Shown piece by piece: positions 18,101 to 25,461 of a DNA stretch of 64,000 nt. The stretch comes from Saccharospirillum sp965652395 (GTDB taxonomy: Bacteria > Pseudomonadota > Gammaproteobacteria > Pseudomonadales > Natronospirillaceae). The notes beneath the pieces were generated by a model. That model was not told the DNA's origin, did no database searches, and saw nothing but the letters and a program-made list of their open reading frames with translations. Positions within the stretch are counted from its first letter, which is position 1, and each line of letters starts with the position of its first letter. The DNA lies in NCBI GenBank assembly GCA_965652395.1, contig CBFGUW010000024.1, positions 1 to 64,000 of the forward strand, read 5' to 3'. The position numbers and the translations under genes were made by a program.

Positions 18101-18913
18101 GATGTAACGATAGACGGCGATTCCGTTGCATTAACCGACCCGGGCAATGGAAACATAGGCCTATCGGTTGCCACCGAGAATGACTACACCTTCACTTTGG
18201 ACGCGACAGATCCGGCAAACCCGGTACTCAAAGTCGAATCCAGCGAAGTTCCGCCTTATGGCCAGGGTGTTACGGCCTATCTCAAAGGGGAGTTGTTCAG
18301 CGACGTCGCCATGGAATTCATCGGTAACGGCCAATATCGCGGCCTGATGCTACTCGACCCGGAAAACGACGAAGCCTGGGGCAACGATGGGTTCTACGAT
18401 TTCAAAGTAAACGTTGGAACCTATTGGCTGGGCGGCGACTTCACCGCCTTTGATACCCCGATCAGCACAAACGATAATAACCTGTCGCTCGAAAACAATG
18501 GCTCGATATTGGTAGAGGTAACACTCGATGCTACGGACACCAATGCCCCGACCATTACGCTCTCGCAACAGGATGCAGTCGTAGTACACTACTACCGTGC
18601 CGACGCGGATTACACCACCGACTCCTGGGGCATTCATGTTTGGGGTGACGGTATTGTTCCTGAATTCGTTACCGCCTGGGACGATTACCGCACCTTCAAT
18701 GATGTCGATGAATTCGGTGCTTTGATTTATGTCCCGATCGAGGATGACACCGCTGCGTTCAACTTCATCATCAAATCGGCTTCGGCCCAATCGGACAATC
18801 TGGAAAACAACAGCTTGAACGATGGCGCCACCACGGTGACGGAGCTTTGGTATAACCAGGGTGGGGATACCACCGTTTATACCAATCAGGCTGATGCGGT
18901 AGCGGCTCAGTAA
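15116..18913 (+). CDS. Alpha-amylase lipoprotein with C-terminal CBM41-like modules
   Basis: A 1265-residue lipoprotein: signal WLISGLAAAIALAGC, then a Gly/Asp/Asn linker. The GH13 domain has WMTPILKNKA, FFDIITNHTADV (about 185), nucleophile Asp in DGFRIDTVKH (about 300), Glu in MFGEVYSADP (about 336) and FTGNHDMGRFGF (about 403). After about residue 610 come Ig-like modules (FESGEARTGTLEIGLDITGL), two starch-binding X25/PUD-like domains (LVYLRGSLSDWNLPGATHL about 940; GVTAYLKGELFSDVAMEF about 1050) and a CBM41-like C terminus (VVVHYYRADADYTTDSWGIHVW). AGAGAGG precedes ATG 15116; an in-frame TTG 6 nt earlier is less likely. It works with the divergent pullulanase to depolymerise starch or glycogen outside the cell. 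Confidence 0.88.
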   Translation: MRQFTSRPWLISGLAAAIALAGCNTGGGKDDDEGSGNGNGNGGGDNAAQLAPYHERDVRDDVFYFVMPDRFNDGDASNNYGGLSGDKFTHGYDPTDKAFYHGGDMAGLEAKLDYLQDMGVTAIWMTPILKNKAVQGEGDSASSAYHGYWTLDFTQIDPHLGSNDDLKSLIAAAHERDIKIFFDIITNHTADVIKYEECHEADGSYQEGLESCAYKSLEDVAGGDTYTPFVPAGEENAKVPSWLNDPKYYHNQGDSTFSGENAVYGDFVGLDDLATADQEVIDGMIDIFKNIVTDFKPDGFRIDTVKHVHTEFWQQFAPAIVDHAKSEGIENFTMFGEVYSADPDFLSTYTTEGKIPSVLDFGFQAAVSASVSGGDTPETLRNLFIADDKYADHDSDASTLMNFTGNHDMGRFGFFLGGADTPENLAKSKLAHAMMYFLRGVPVVYYGDEQGFTGIGDDQSARQNMFPSQVEEYNNNDLIGTSATTAADNFDQTHPLYTALADYAKVLREHKALRQGIQHERYAESGTKGAYVVSRVHPDENIEYLVAFNTSNIATTVYVKAAASGYSAVYGADSDAVLDQGDVKLDIPAYGIVIYKAKTDVPVSPLPEVTMTGFESGEARTGTLEIGLDITGLDNLALPDYTAKFEYSTDGGATWKLISKDHNAPYRSFFRLGEFEDGTDLTVQATVTNSNGEMDVVTRDFIVDSRYPETVTVSYSNPNGREALYVVSDGGEFQGPITSTEGNYVFTWGENDTANQLIWASLDDTTGTAVFDEPYTLNRTDLFAHSSDDGNGGLTASLTVDARNGVNLTGTAADLIVSEGKAVNSTIDGLNLRGGIVGWDAESAVDMTNTEYSTYHGEAFILKGDGEFKFADDQWAAINIGGPVTHTGLTQGANPANLLNSFEADSVYDFYVVGVDTNVDGSTDMRVPFIAIDHGSLGELVYLRGSLSDWNLPGATHLAHQGGDIYSATVKDLAVGDYEFKLGDSDWGDIDYGYGDVTIDGDSVALTDPGNGNIGLSVATENDYTFTLDATDPANPVLKVESSEVPPYGQGVTAYLKGELFSDVAMEFIGNGQYRGLMLLDPENDEAWGNDGFYDFKVNVGTYWLGGDFTAFDTPISTNDNNLSLENNGSILVEVTLDATDTNAPTITLSQQDAVVVHYYRADADYTTDSWGIHVWGDGIVPEFVTAWDDYRTFNDVDEFGALIYVPIEDDTAAFNFIIKSASAQSDNLENNSLNDGATTVTELWYNQGGDTTVYTNQADAVAAQ

Positions 18914-18917
18914 AAGC

Positions 18918-18951
18918 AAGGAAGCCTCGAAAATTATTTCGAGGCTTCCTT
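18918..18951 (+). terminator. Terminator hairpin after the amylase gene
   Basis: A perfect 15-bp stem (AAGGAAGCCTCGAAA with its complement) closes a 4-nt loop, five bases after the stop codon. Confidence 0.75.
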
Positions 18952-19152
18952 ATCACTCTATTGATAAATAACGTCATTTTGTAACCGATTACCCAATACT
19001 TTCCTTACCCATCCCCTTTTTTCATCATAGTCTTTCCTAAGCTTATCCGTATGGTGACGAGTTTCCGCAGCCTGTTGGGCATAGCCCCACCGGTAAGCGG
19101 CTCAGGTGCACCAAGGTTGGTGTGCAGTTCAAGCAGTAACAAGGGCTGTCGT

Positions 19153-20505
19153 ATGAAAAAACTTCTCCTGGCTTCAACCATTGCCTCTCTCAGTGTTTCC
19201 GCTTCCGCCGATGTAGTTCTTCCCAACATCGGCATCGATGGGTGGGATTCCGATTCCCGGTTTTATCGGTCCGCGGCGTTCAATCAGGGTTACCTGACTG
19301 CCACGAAGACTAAAAACCATGTCATCAACCCGGCCTATGCGCTCGATATGATGAACTCCGCTGAGGCGCGTATGGATTCATCCGACGATTTCAGCGCGGG
19401 CGTTTTCGCGCCTTTCTTCGGGCAAAACCTCGGGTTGTATCTCTCCCGTCCAACCTACGACAGCTTCCTTTACCGCGTCGATATCGATGGTGACGGCAGT
19501 GTCTACGATGACGACGACGACGATGGCTACGTCGATAGCGGCCATGGGCTGGATGACCTGTTGAGTGTGTCCGGCGGGTTACCCACCACCAGTGTTTTGG
19601 ATGCCTATTGGGCGGCAAACACCGGCGCCGGCAAACTCGGTGTTCGGGTCAACTATCGCGCCTCATCCTCTACCCTGGAAACCGATATGGCGGACGACTC
19701 GACCGATGTCACCTTCGAAGGTGGCCTGTACGAGTTCCACACCACGGTTGGGCTGGTATCAAACAGCCTGCCCCTGGAGGCAACGGTGGCCTTGGGCGTT
19801 CCGTTCGGCGGCTATGAATCCGTGAATGAAGACGAGGGCGCCAACACCAAGGACGAAGTCAAAGCCGAGGTCGATAAAGGCTTGCGTTGGGGAGCCACGG
19901 CCAAGTATCAGCTGAGTGAAGACAGCGCGAACGGATCCACTCTGCTTTCCGGCTACATTGGCTCGGCGGCCGGCGATTATTATTACATCGACGAAGAAAC
20001 CGTGGGTAACACGGTCAATGCGGAACTGACTTTTATTCAGGAATACTTCACATGGGGACTGGTGGCTTCCCATGAAAAGGTCGTTAACAACCGGACTCGG
20101 TTGATTGGATCTATCGCACTGAACAGGGTTTCCGGCAAGGTGGGGTACGTTAATGAAAACGCGGATCCATCGCAGGCGGAGCATGACACCTTCGCCGTTT
20201 ACTGGGTGCCTGTGGCCATGGGTGTCGAGTTCCGGAAGTCCGAAAAAACGACATTGATCGGCGGCGCCTCCGCTGAAATTTTCAATCAGTCCAGCGGTGA
20301 AATTCATGATTTCGTGGGCGGTGACACCCAGAAAACCGAAGAGTTTTCAAATCGGTGGTATGCCTCCAACAGTGGTGTCGACTTTGGATTGATGTACCAG
20401 ATGACACCGCAGCTGGAAACCGCCTTTGTGATCAACAAAGACCTGTTCAGCGATGGTCTCGATAGCGGGCTGACGACTACATTGCAGTTCAATTACGGGT
20501 TCTGA
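19153..20505 (+). CDS. Putative outer-membrane beta-barrel protein
   Basis: A 450-residue protein with signal peptide MKKLLLASTIASLSVSASA. AAGG precedes ATG 19153, and an upstream in-frame extension lacks any secretion logic. The mature part alternates polar and hydrophobic residues in beta-barrel style (GKLGVRVNYRASSS, YEFHTTVGLVSNSLPLEATVALGV, LRWGATAKYQLSEDS, FGLMYQMTPQLETAFVI) and ends TTTLQFNYGF, with the terminal Phe expected by the BAM machinery. An Asp-rich DGDGSVYDDDDDDGY segment resembles a calcium-binding loop. I cannot assign a family. Following the amylase, a role in maltodextrin uptake is possible; a weak MalT-like match (rc GGGGATGGGT, 19007-19016) lies upstream. Confidence 0.7.
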   Translation: MKKLLLASTIASLSVSASADVVLPNIGIDGWDSDSRFYRSAAFNQGYLTATKTKNHVINPAYALDMMNSAEARMDSSDDFSAGVFAPFFGQNLGLYLSRPTYDSFLYRVDIDGDGSVYDDDDDDGYVDSGHGLDDLLSVSGGLPTTSVLDAYWAANTGAGKLGVRVNYRASSSTLETDMADDSTDVTFEGGLYEFHTTVGLVSNSLPLEATVALGVPFGGYESVNEDEGANTKDEVKAEVDKGLRWGATAKYQLSEDSANGSTLLSGYIGSAAGDYYYIDEETVGNTVNAELTFIQEYFTWGLVASHEKVVNNRTRLIGSIALNRVSGKVGYVNENADPSQAEHDTFAVYWVPVAMGVEFRKSEKTTLIGGASAEIFNQSSGEIHDFVGGDTQKTEEFSNRWYASNSGVDFGLMYQMTPQLETAFVINKDLFSDGLDSGLTTTLQFNYGF

Positions 20506-20520
20506 TCCGTATCGCTTGAA

Positions 20521-20544
20521 CCAGACGCCCGGCCGGGCGTCTGG
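20521..20544. terminator. Perfect palindrome after the barrel gene
   Basis: CCAGACGCCCGG is followed directly by its reverse complement (24 bp), 16 nt after the stop. No T-run follows. Confidence 0.55.
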
Positions 20545-20616
20545 CCATTCCTTCGACCTTCCTCCTACTTTTCATCAACATCTGCCCTGTAGCCATCCTC
20601 TTGGCTGGGGTGTACT

Positions 20617-20636
20617 TTTGTTATTCTCTTAACAAA
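20617..20636. promoter_or_regulatory. Inverted repeat upstream of chrB
   Basis: TTTGTTA (20617-20623) and TAACAAA (20630-20636) are separated by 6 nt, about 42 nt before the chrB start. ChrB is described as a chromate-responsive regulator in related operons, so an autoregulatory operator is plausible. Confidence 0.4.
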
Positions 20637-20677
20637 AAATGTTGAGTATCAAACACCCATGTTGTATTTATAACGGC

Positions 20678-21616
20678 ATGAATATGACGATGCTGATTCT
20701 TTCGCTCCCCACTCGCCACTCCACCGTTCGAATGCGCGCCTGGCGGGCGCTCAAAGCCTGCGGCGCCGCTGTGCTGCGCGATGGTGTCTATCTAATGCCG
20801 GATGGAGAAGGGCACCGCAAGGCGCTGGAGGCCATTGCCGAAGAGGTTCGGGAGGGCGATGGTACGGCCCATTTGCTCAATGTCGAGGGCGTGGAAGCCC
20901 GGGAGTATGAGGCTCTGTTCGACCGTAGCGAGACCTATGCGGAACTCATGGCTCAGGTGGCTGCCGAGCGGGCCAGGTTATCGGCCCAATCGGTGGGCGA
21001 TGTGCTCAAACAGGTCCGGAAGCTGCGTAAGGCTTTCGGTCAGGTGACAAAAATCGATTTCTTCCCCGGGGCGGCTCAACGACAGGTGGACAGCGCCCTC
21101 CAGGAGTTGGAAGTGGCCATTGCCCGAACACAAGATCCGGATGAGCCGCGAAGCGTTGCCGGGGCGATAGAGCCATTAGAAATGGAGCAATATCAGGGAC
21201 GACTATGGGCCACGCGCCGCCGCCCCCGGGTCGACCGGCTGGCCAGTGCCTGGTTGATCAAAACCTTCATCGACAAAAAGGCCCGGTTCTTGTGGTTGGA
21301 GAGTCCAACGGATTGTCCTCCGGAGGCACTGGGGTTCGATTTCGATAACGCCAGCTTCACACACCTGGGGGACAATGTGACTTTCGAGGTGCTGTTGGCT
21401 GGATTTGGACTGGAGCAACCCGCGTTGAAGCGGCTGGGCGTGCTGGTTCACTACCTGGACGTCGGAGGTATACAGCCAGCGGAGGCGGCCGGGGTGGAAA
21501 CGGTACTCAATGGTCTGAGGGAAACGATTCCAGACGACGACCAACTTTTGGCGTGTGCGAGTGCGGTGTTCGACGGCTTGCTGAACGCTTTCACCAACGA
21601 GGCATCACGCTCATGA
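20678..21616 (+). CDS. chrB: Chromate resistance protein ChrB
   Basis: About 312 residues. The N-terminal half (SLPTRHSTVRMRAWRALKACGAAVLRDGVYLMP) and the C-terminal ChrB domain (LWATRRRPRVDRLASAWLIKTFID, then FDFDNASFTHLGDNVTFEVL and VHYLDVGG) match the family. ChrB senses chromate and is needed for full chrA-mediated resistance. The exact start is uncertain: ATG 20678 or 20684 are both plausible and neither has a strong Shine-Dalgarno. A 39-nt longer start overlaps the upstream inverted-repeat region. The stop overlaps chrA (ATGA). Confidence 0.87.
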   Translation: MNMTMLILSLPTRHSTVRMRAWRALKACGAAVLRDGVYLMPDGEGHRKALEAIAEEVREGDGTAHLLNVEGVEAREYEALFDRSETYAELMAQVAAERARLSAQSVGDVLKQVRKLRKAFGQVTKIDFFPGAAQRQVDSALQELEVAIARTQDPDEPRSVAGAIEPLEMEQYQGRLWATRRRPRVDRLASAWLIKTFIDKKARFLWLESPTDCPPEALGFDFDNASFTHLGDNVTFEVLLAGFGLEQPALKRLGVLVHYLDVGGIQPAEAAGVETVLNGLRETIPDDDQLLACASAVFDGLLNAFTNEASRS

Positions 21617-22962
21617 GCTCCAGTGTACAAGCGGTATCCAACCCACCGGCGTCCGTTGGCTTTTGGCAGGCTTTTGGTTTTTGGCTGAAACTGGGCTTTA
21701 TCAGCTTCGGTGGTCCCGCCGGGCAAATCGCCATTATGCATCAGGAGCTGGTTGAGCGGCGACGCTGGATATCCGAAGCCCGCTTCCTGCATGCGCTGAA
21801 TTACTGCATGGTGTTGCCTGGGCCGGAAGCTCAGCAGTTGGCAACCTATATCGGCTGGCTAATGCACCGCACGCCGGGTGGCATCGTCGCGGGCCTGTTG
21901 TTTATTTTGCCGTCCTTGTTGATATTGATCGGGCTCTCCTGGGTGTATCTCGCCTATGGGAATTTACCCATTGTCGAAGGTTTGTTTTATGGCATTAAAC
22001 CAGCGGTCACGGCCATTGTTCTATTCGCCGCCTACCGAATTGGTCACCGTGTTCTGAAAAATGCCGCGTTATGGAGTATCGCCGCTGCGTCTTTTCTGGC
22101 CATATTTGTTTTTAAACTTCCTTTCCCTTATATCGTGTTGACTGCGGCAGGTTTGGGGTATTTGGGCGGTCGTTTGCGGCCAGACCTGTTTCTTGTCGGG
22201 CCGAAGGAGGCGACAGAAAAAAAGGAACCTTCTGGCGCGTTGCTGGGTGACCATACGCCGGTACAGGAGCATACCCGGTTCAAGTGGGCCGGTTTGGGTC
22301 GGGTTATCCTCTTCGGTGCCTTGTTGTGGCTTGTTCCCATGGCCGCTTTGATGATCGCGTTTGGTTGGGAGCACAACCTGACACAGATGGCCTGGTTTTT
22401 TACCAAGGCCGCATTGCTGACATTTGGTGGTGCATACGCCGTGCTGCCTTACGTATTTCAAGGCGCTGTCACGCACTATCAATGGCTGACGCCCACTCAA
22501 ATGATCGACGGCTTGGCTTTGGGTGAGACCACGCCCGGTCCGTTGATTATGGTGGTCGCTTTTGTGGGTTTTCTGGGGGGATACACCAAGGCGGTATTCG
22601 GACCCGACTCTTTGTTTCTGGCGGGCGCCGTAGCGGCCTGCCTGGTCAGCTGGTTTACCTTTTTACCTTCCTTTCTTTTTATTCTGATCGGCGGGCCTTT
22701 GGTGGAGTCCACTCGAGGAAACCTTAATTTCACCGCCCCGCTCACTGCCATTACCGCAGCCGTGGTTGGAGTTGTGGTCAATTTGGCGCTCTTCTTCGGC
22801 TATTACCTGGTATGGCCGGAGGGGTTCGATGGCGGGTTTGAATGGATTCCCGCTGCGATCTCCATCATGGCGTTCGTTGCTTTGTTTCTTTTTAAACGCT
22901 CAATCATTGAAGTGATTGTTGGATGCGCGGTGCTCGGGCTCGCGGTACATCTATGGGTTTAG
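21613..22962 (+). CDS. chrA: Chromate transporter ChrA
   Basis: A 449-residue polytopic inner-membrane protein with two homologous CHR halves. The first has FISFGGPAGQIAIMHQELVERRRWI and YCMVLPGPEAQQLATYIGW. The second has LLTFGGAYAVLPYVFQGAV, QMIDGLALGETTPGPLIMVVAFVGFLGGY. This is the long-chain bidomain form that exports chromate driven by membrane potential. A charged cytoplasmic linker (about 200-245) separates the halves. The ATG overlaps the chrB stop. Confidence 0.93.
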   Translation: MSSSVQAVSNPPASVGFWQAFGFWLKLGFISFGGPAGQIAIMHQELVERRRWISEARFLHALNYCMVLPGPEAQQLATYIGWLMHRTPGGIVAGLLFILPSLLILIGLSWVYLAYGNLPIVEGLFYGIKPAVTAIVLFAAYRIGHRVLKNAALWSIAAASFLAIFVFKLPFPYIVLTAAGLGYLGGRLRPDLFLVGPKEATEKKEPSGALLGDHTPVQEHTRFKWAGLGRVILFGALLWLVPMAALMIAFGWEHNLTQMAWFFTKAALLTFGGAYAVLPYVFQGAVTHYQWLTPTQMIDGLALGETTPGPLIMVVAFVGFLGGYTKAVFGPDSLFLAGAVAACLVSWFTFLPSFLFILIGGPLVESTRGNLNFTAPLTAITAAVVGVVVNLALFFGYYLVWPEGFDGGFEWIPAAISIMAFVALFLFKRSIIEVIVGCAVLGLAVHLWV

Positions 22963-22973
22963 GAGAACAATAA

Positions 22974-23297
22974 ATGAGTCGAATTACGGGTTGGGAAGTG
23001 GAACTTTGGCAGCAGAACGGTATTCCATTCACGCTGTTGGATGTGCGTAAATTGGCCGCTGTACAGGAGACTCCTTTACGCCTTTCATCGGCACAATGGA
23101 TGGACCCGGCACAGTGGCTGGAATGGAAAGACACGCTCACCACCGATCGCCCGATCGTGCTGTATTGTGCCCACGGAAGGGAGCTGAGTCAGGGGCTGTG
23201 TGCCGTGTTGGAAACCATGGAGCTGGATGCCCGATTTCTGGTGGGTGGCATCGCCGATTGGATTGAGCAGCAGCGCCCGGTCGAAGCCATGGATTGA
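22974..23297 (+). CDS. Rhodanese-like protein of the chromate operon (ChrE-like)
   Basis: A 107-residue single rhodanese domain: FTLLDVRKLAA, the active-site loop IVLYCAHGRELSQGL with catalytic Cys, and FLVGGIADWIEQQ. It starts 11 nt after chrA, after AGGAGAACAATAA. Such genes accompany chr operons (chrE), with a proposed role in handling chromium-glutathione or oxidised thiol products. Confidence 0.82.
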   Translation: MSRITGWEVELWQQNGIPFTLLDVRKLAAVQETPLRLSSAQWMDPAQWLEWKDTLTTDRPIVLYCAHGRELSQGLCAVLETMELDARFLVGGIADWIEQQRPVEAMD

Positions 23298-23322
23298 CGT
23301 CATTCCCGGGACATTGCCTAAA

Positions 23323-23351
23323 AAGGCTGGAAGCCGATCAGGCCCAGCCTT
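23323..23351. terminator. Hairpin between chr operon and HAD gene
   Basis: AAGGCTGG (23323-23330) pairs with CCAGCCTT (23344-23351) between convergent genes. The A-run before it serves as a T-run for the minus strand. Confidence 0.55.
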
Positions 23352-23359
23352 GTGCTCGC

Positions 23360-23974
23360 TCATAGCATGAGCAGGTTGCGTCGTTTCAACGCCTTTCGAA
23401 TATCCTCCGGCCCGAAGACTTGTTCCGCTTCCATGCCCAGTGCGCGTGCCGCTTCCACGTTTTTTATACCATCGTCGAAGAACAGTGTTTCGTTTGGTTC
23501 CGCTTCAAGAGTCTTCAACACCATCCGGTAAATATCTTCGTGGGGTTTCATCACGCCCAGCTCCAGGCTGGTGAAGTGATGATGCAATCGTGGCAGAAAG
23601 GTGTTGCGTTCTTTCACCATATTCCAGTGCGCTTCATTGGTGTTGCTGAGCAGGCTGAGCGTGAAGTGCGGCTTTAATTCGTCGAGCAATTCGTTAACAC
23701 CGGGAAAATCGTCACTGACGATGCTTTTAAATTGCTCCTGGAACTCAGCGCGGTCAATCTCCAGGTTGAATTCATCGATGAAGGCATCGGTGAATTCCTC
23801 GAAACCGATTTTTCCTGTTTCGAACGAATGGGTGGAGCGGGCGTTACCCCAGAGTGCATGAACCTCTGCGAAGGGTACGTCTTGCCCAAGAATTCGGCTG
23901 ACCTGCTCATGCCAATAAATCCGAATGAGCACTCCGCCCATGTCGAATATCAGATGTTTGATCGGTGTTTGCAT
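23360..23974 (-). CDS. HAD family hydrolase
   Basis: About 204 residues. Motif I is LIFDMGGVLIRIY (first Asp present, second replaced by Gly as in FMN/epoxide-type HADs), motif II LSLLSNTNEAHW, motif III Lys in LGVMKPHEDIY and motif IV TLFFDDGIKNVEAAR. It resembles the YihX/alpha-haloacid-type phosphatase group. GGAG precedes ATG 23974; an ATG 12 nt upstream is also possible. The substrate is not determinable. Confidence 0.85.
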   Translation of the reverse strand: MQTPIKHLIFDMGGVLIRIYWHEQVSRILGQDVPFAEVHALWGNARSTHSFETGKIGFEEFTDAFIDEFNLEIDRAEFQEQFKSIVSDDFPGVNELLDELKPHFTLSLLSNTNEAHWNMVKERNTFLPRLHHHFTSLELGVMKPHEDIYRMVLKTLEAEPNETLFFDDGIKNVEAARALGMEAEQVFGPEDIRKALKRRNLLML

Positions 23975-24002
23975 TGATGGCTCCATTGAATGAGGGCGCT
24001 TG

Positions 24003-24067
24003 ATGCTTAACGGGAGACGGAAGAGGCTGTGTTCAGCGTTAAGCGTTTCCCGTTAAGCATCTCCCGC
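24003..24067. repeat. GGGAGACG-type short repeat, copy A
   Basis: ATGCTTAACGGG (24003-24014) pairs with CCCGTTAAGCAT (24049-24060). The segment contains GCTTAACGGGAGACGGAAG and a trailing TCTCCCGC, shared with copies near 28.4, 29.9 and 30.3 kb. It lies between divergent HAD and tatD genes. Confidence 0.7.
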
Positions 24068-24132
24068 TCCCAACTGGCGTCCCCGGCTCGAGATCATTAC
24101 ACTGTGCGGCCCATGCTCGCCGAGAGACCGTC

Positions 24133-24939
24133 ATGAGCCGCAAAAAGCGCGATATACCGGTATTTTCCCACCCCATTATCGAAACTCATTGCCACCTCGA
24201 TTATCTGAAAGACGCCGAGTTGCAACAGGTGCTGGCTGATGCCCGGGCGGTGGGAGTGGAGCGTATTGTGACCATTGCTGTCTCTCCGGACAACCTGGCA
24301 TCCGTTCGTGATCTGGTGGAGTCGGACGAGATGATTTATGGCACCCAGGGCGTTCACCCTCATGATGCCGAGGCTTATACCGAAGCGACCGCCGCCCAGC
24401 TGCGTGAGCACGGTGCGGCCGAACGGATGGTGGCCATTGGTGAAATCGGGCTGGATTACTATTACGACAATTCAGACCGCGCCGTGCAGCGCCGGGTTTT
24501 TGCCGAGCAATTGCAGATTGCCTGTGATCTGGACCAGCCGGTGGTCATTCACACCCGTGACGCGGACGACGACACCCGCGCCATTCTGACCGAATACGCC
24601 CCTCACCTGAAACGTAAGGGGGTGATCCACAGCTTTACCTCGGGTATCGAGCTGGCACGTTTTTGCCTGGAGCAGGGGTTCATGCTCGGTTTTAACGGCA
24701 TTATCACGTTCAATAAAGCGGAAAACGTTCGGGAGGTGTTGGCGGAAACACCGCTGGAGCAGTTGCTGGTGGAGACGGATTCTCCGTTCCTGACGCCGGT
24801 GCCCTACCGTGGTAAGGAGAACGCGCCCAAGTATTTACCGTTCGTGATCGAGAAAATCGCGGATGTGAAGGATATCCCGGTAGACCAGGTATTGCGCCAG
24901 ACACACCAGAACGCGGAACGGTTGTTCCGGTTTAACTGA
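24133..24939 (+). CDS. TatD family metal-dependent hydrolase
   Basis: 268 residues, TIM-barrel metal hydrolase. Ligands are visible: HxH in IIETHCHLDYL, Glu in VAIGEIGLDYYYD, His in QPVVIHTRDADDD, His in KGVIHSFTSG and Asp in LLVETDSPFLTP. It is closest to the YcfH/TatD group, which carries DNase or D-aminoacyl-tRNA deacylase activity in characterised members. It stands alone between HAD and a small membrane protein gene. Confidence 0.9.
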   Translation: MSRKKRDIPVFSHPIIETHCHLDYLKDAELQQVLADARAVGVERIVTIAVSPDNLASVRDLVESDEMIYGTQGVHPHDAEAYTEATAAQLREHGAAERMVAIGEIGLDYYYDNSDRAVQRRVFAEQLQIACDLDQPVVIHTRDADDDTRAILTEYAPHLKRKGVIHSFTSGIELARFCLEQGFMLGFNGIITFNKAENVREVLAETPLEQLLVETDSPFLTPVPYRGKENAPKYLPFVIEKIADVKDIPVDQVLRQTHQNAERLFRFN

Positions 24940-24952
24940 TCCGCCTATACGG

Positions 24953-25183
24953 TCAGGCGCGTTCGCGGTGCAGGTCGTCGATTTCCCGGCGGAGGCGCTC
25001 TTTGTCGTCGGTGAGAATGCGTTCGAGGGTGGCGACGCGTTCTTCCAGGGCTTCGATGCGTTCATCCTTTTGGTCTGACTGTTTCGCGGAGGCGGCCTTG
25101 TGCTTGTAGCGCAGTGCTTCCTTGGCGATGCCGCCGACGGTGGCGATAAAGATGATGGCGAGAACAAATTCAAACACTTCCAT
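24953..25183 (-). CDS. Small membrane-anchored coiled-coil protein
   Basis: A 76-residue protein: one N-terminal membrane helix (VFEFVLAIIFIATVGGIA) then a charged coiled coil (KDERIEALEERVATLERILTDD). AGGAGG precedes the ATG. The architecture resembles PspB-type stress proteins and the pspB product in this window, but sequence similarity is only general. It converges on tatD (13 nt). Confidence 0.75.
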   Translation of the reverse strand: MEVFEFVLAIIFIATVGGIAKEALRYKHKAASAKQSDQKDERIEALEERVATLERILTDDKERLRREIDDLHRERA

Positions 25184-25311
25184 GGTCGGGCCTCCTGTCG
25201 GTTTAGGATAGTCGGATAGGATAGCGCTAAATCGGCTTGACCCCTATTGGCCAAGGGTCATTTTCTTGGCCCTGGTCCCAGGGATCGTTGGGCAGGGTGT
25301 TGCCAGTCGTC

Positions 25312-25424
25312 GCACCGGCGGCCAGGTGGGCTCCTCAAGGGTCGGCGTTAATCCATCCATGGAGCCTGGACCGCTGCATCCATGCAGCGGACCACCCTTG
25401 AGGAGCCCACCTGGCCGCCGGTGC
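25312..25424 (+). repeat. 113-nt three-hairpin palindrome, copy 1
   Basis: Perfect 31-bp arms (25312-25342 and 25394-25424) enclose a 51-nt core. The core contains TCCAT-CC-ATGGA (25352-25363) and CCGCTGCAT-CC-ATGCAGCGG (25371-25390). It lies between the small membrane gene and rsmE. Short reading frames across it are not genes. Confidence 0.9.
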
Positions 25425-25461
25425 TCATCTTGTCGCCAAATTTTGAATCAGCGTGCCTCAA

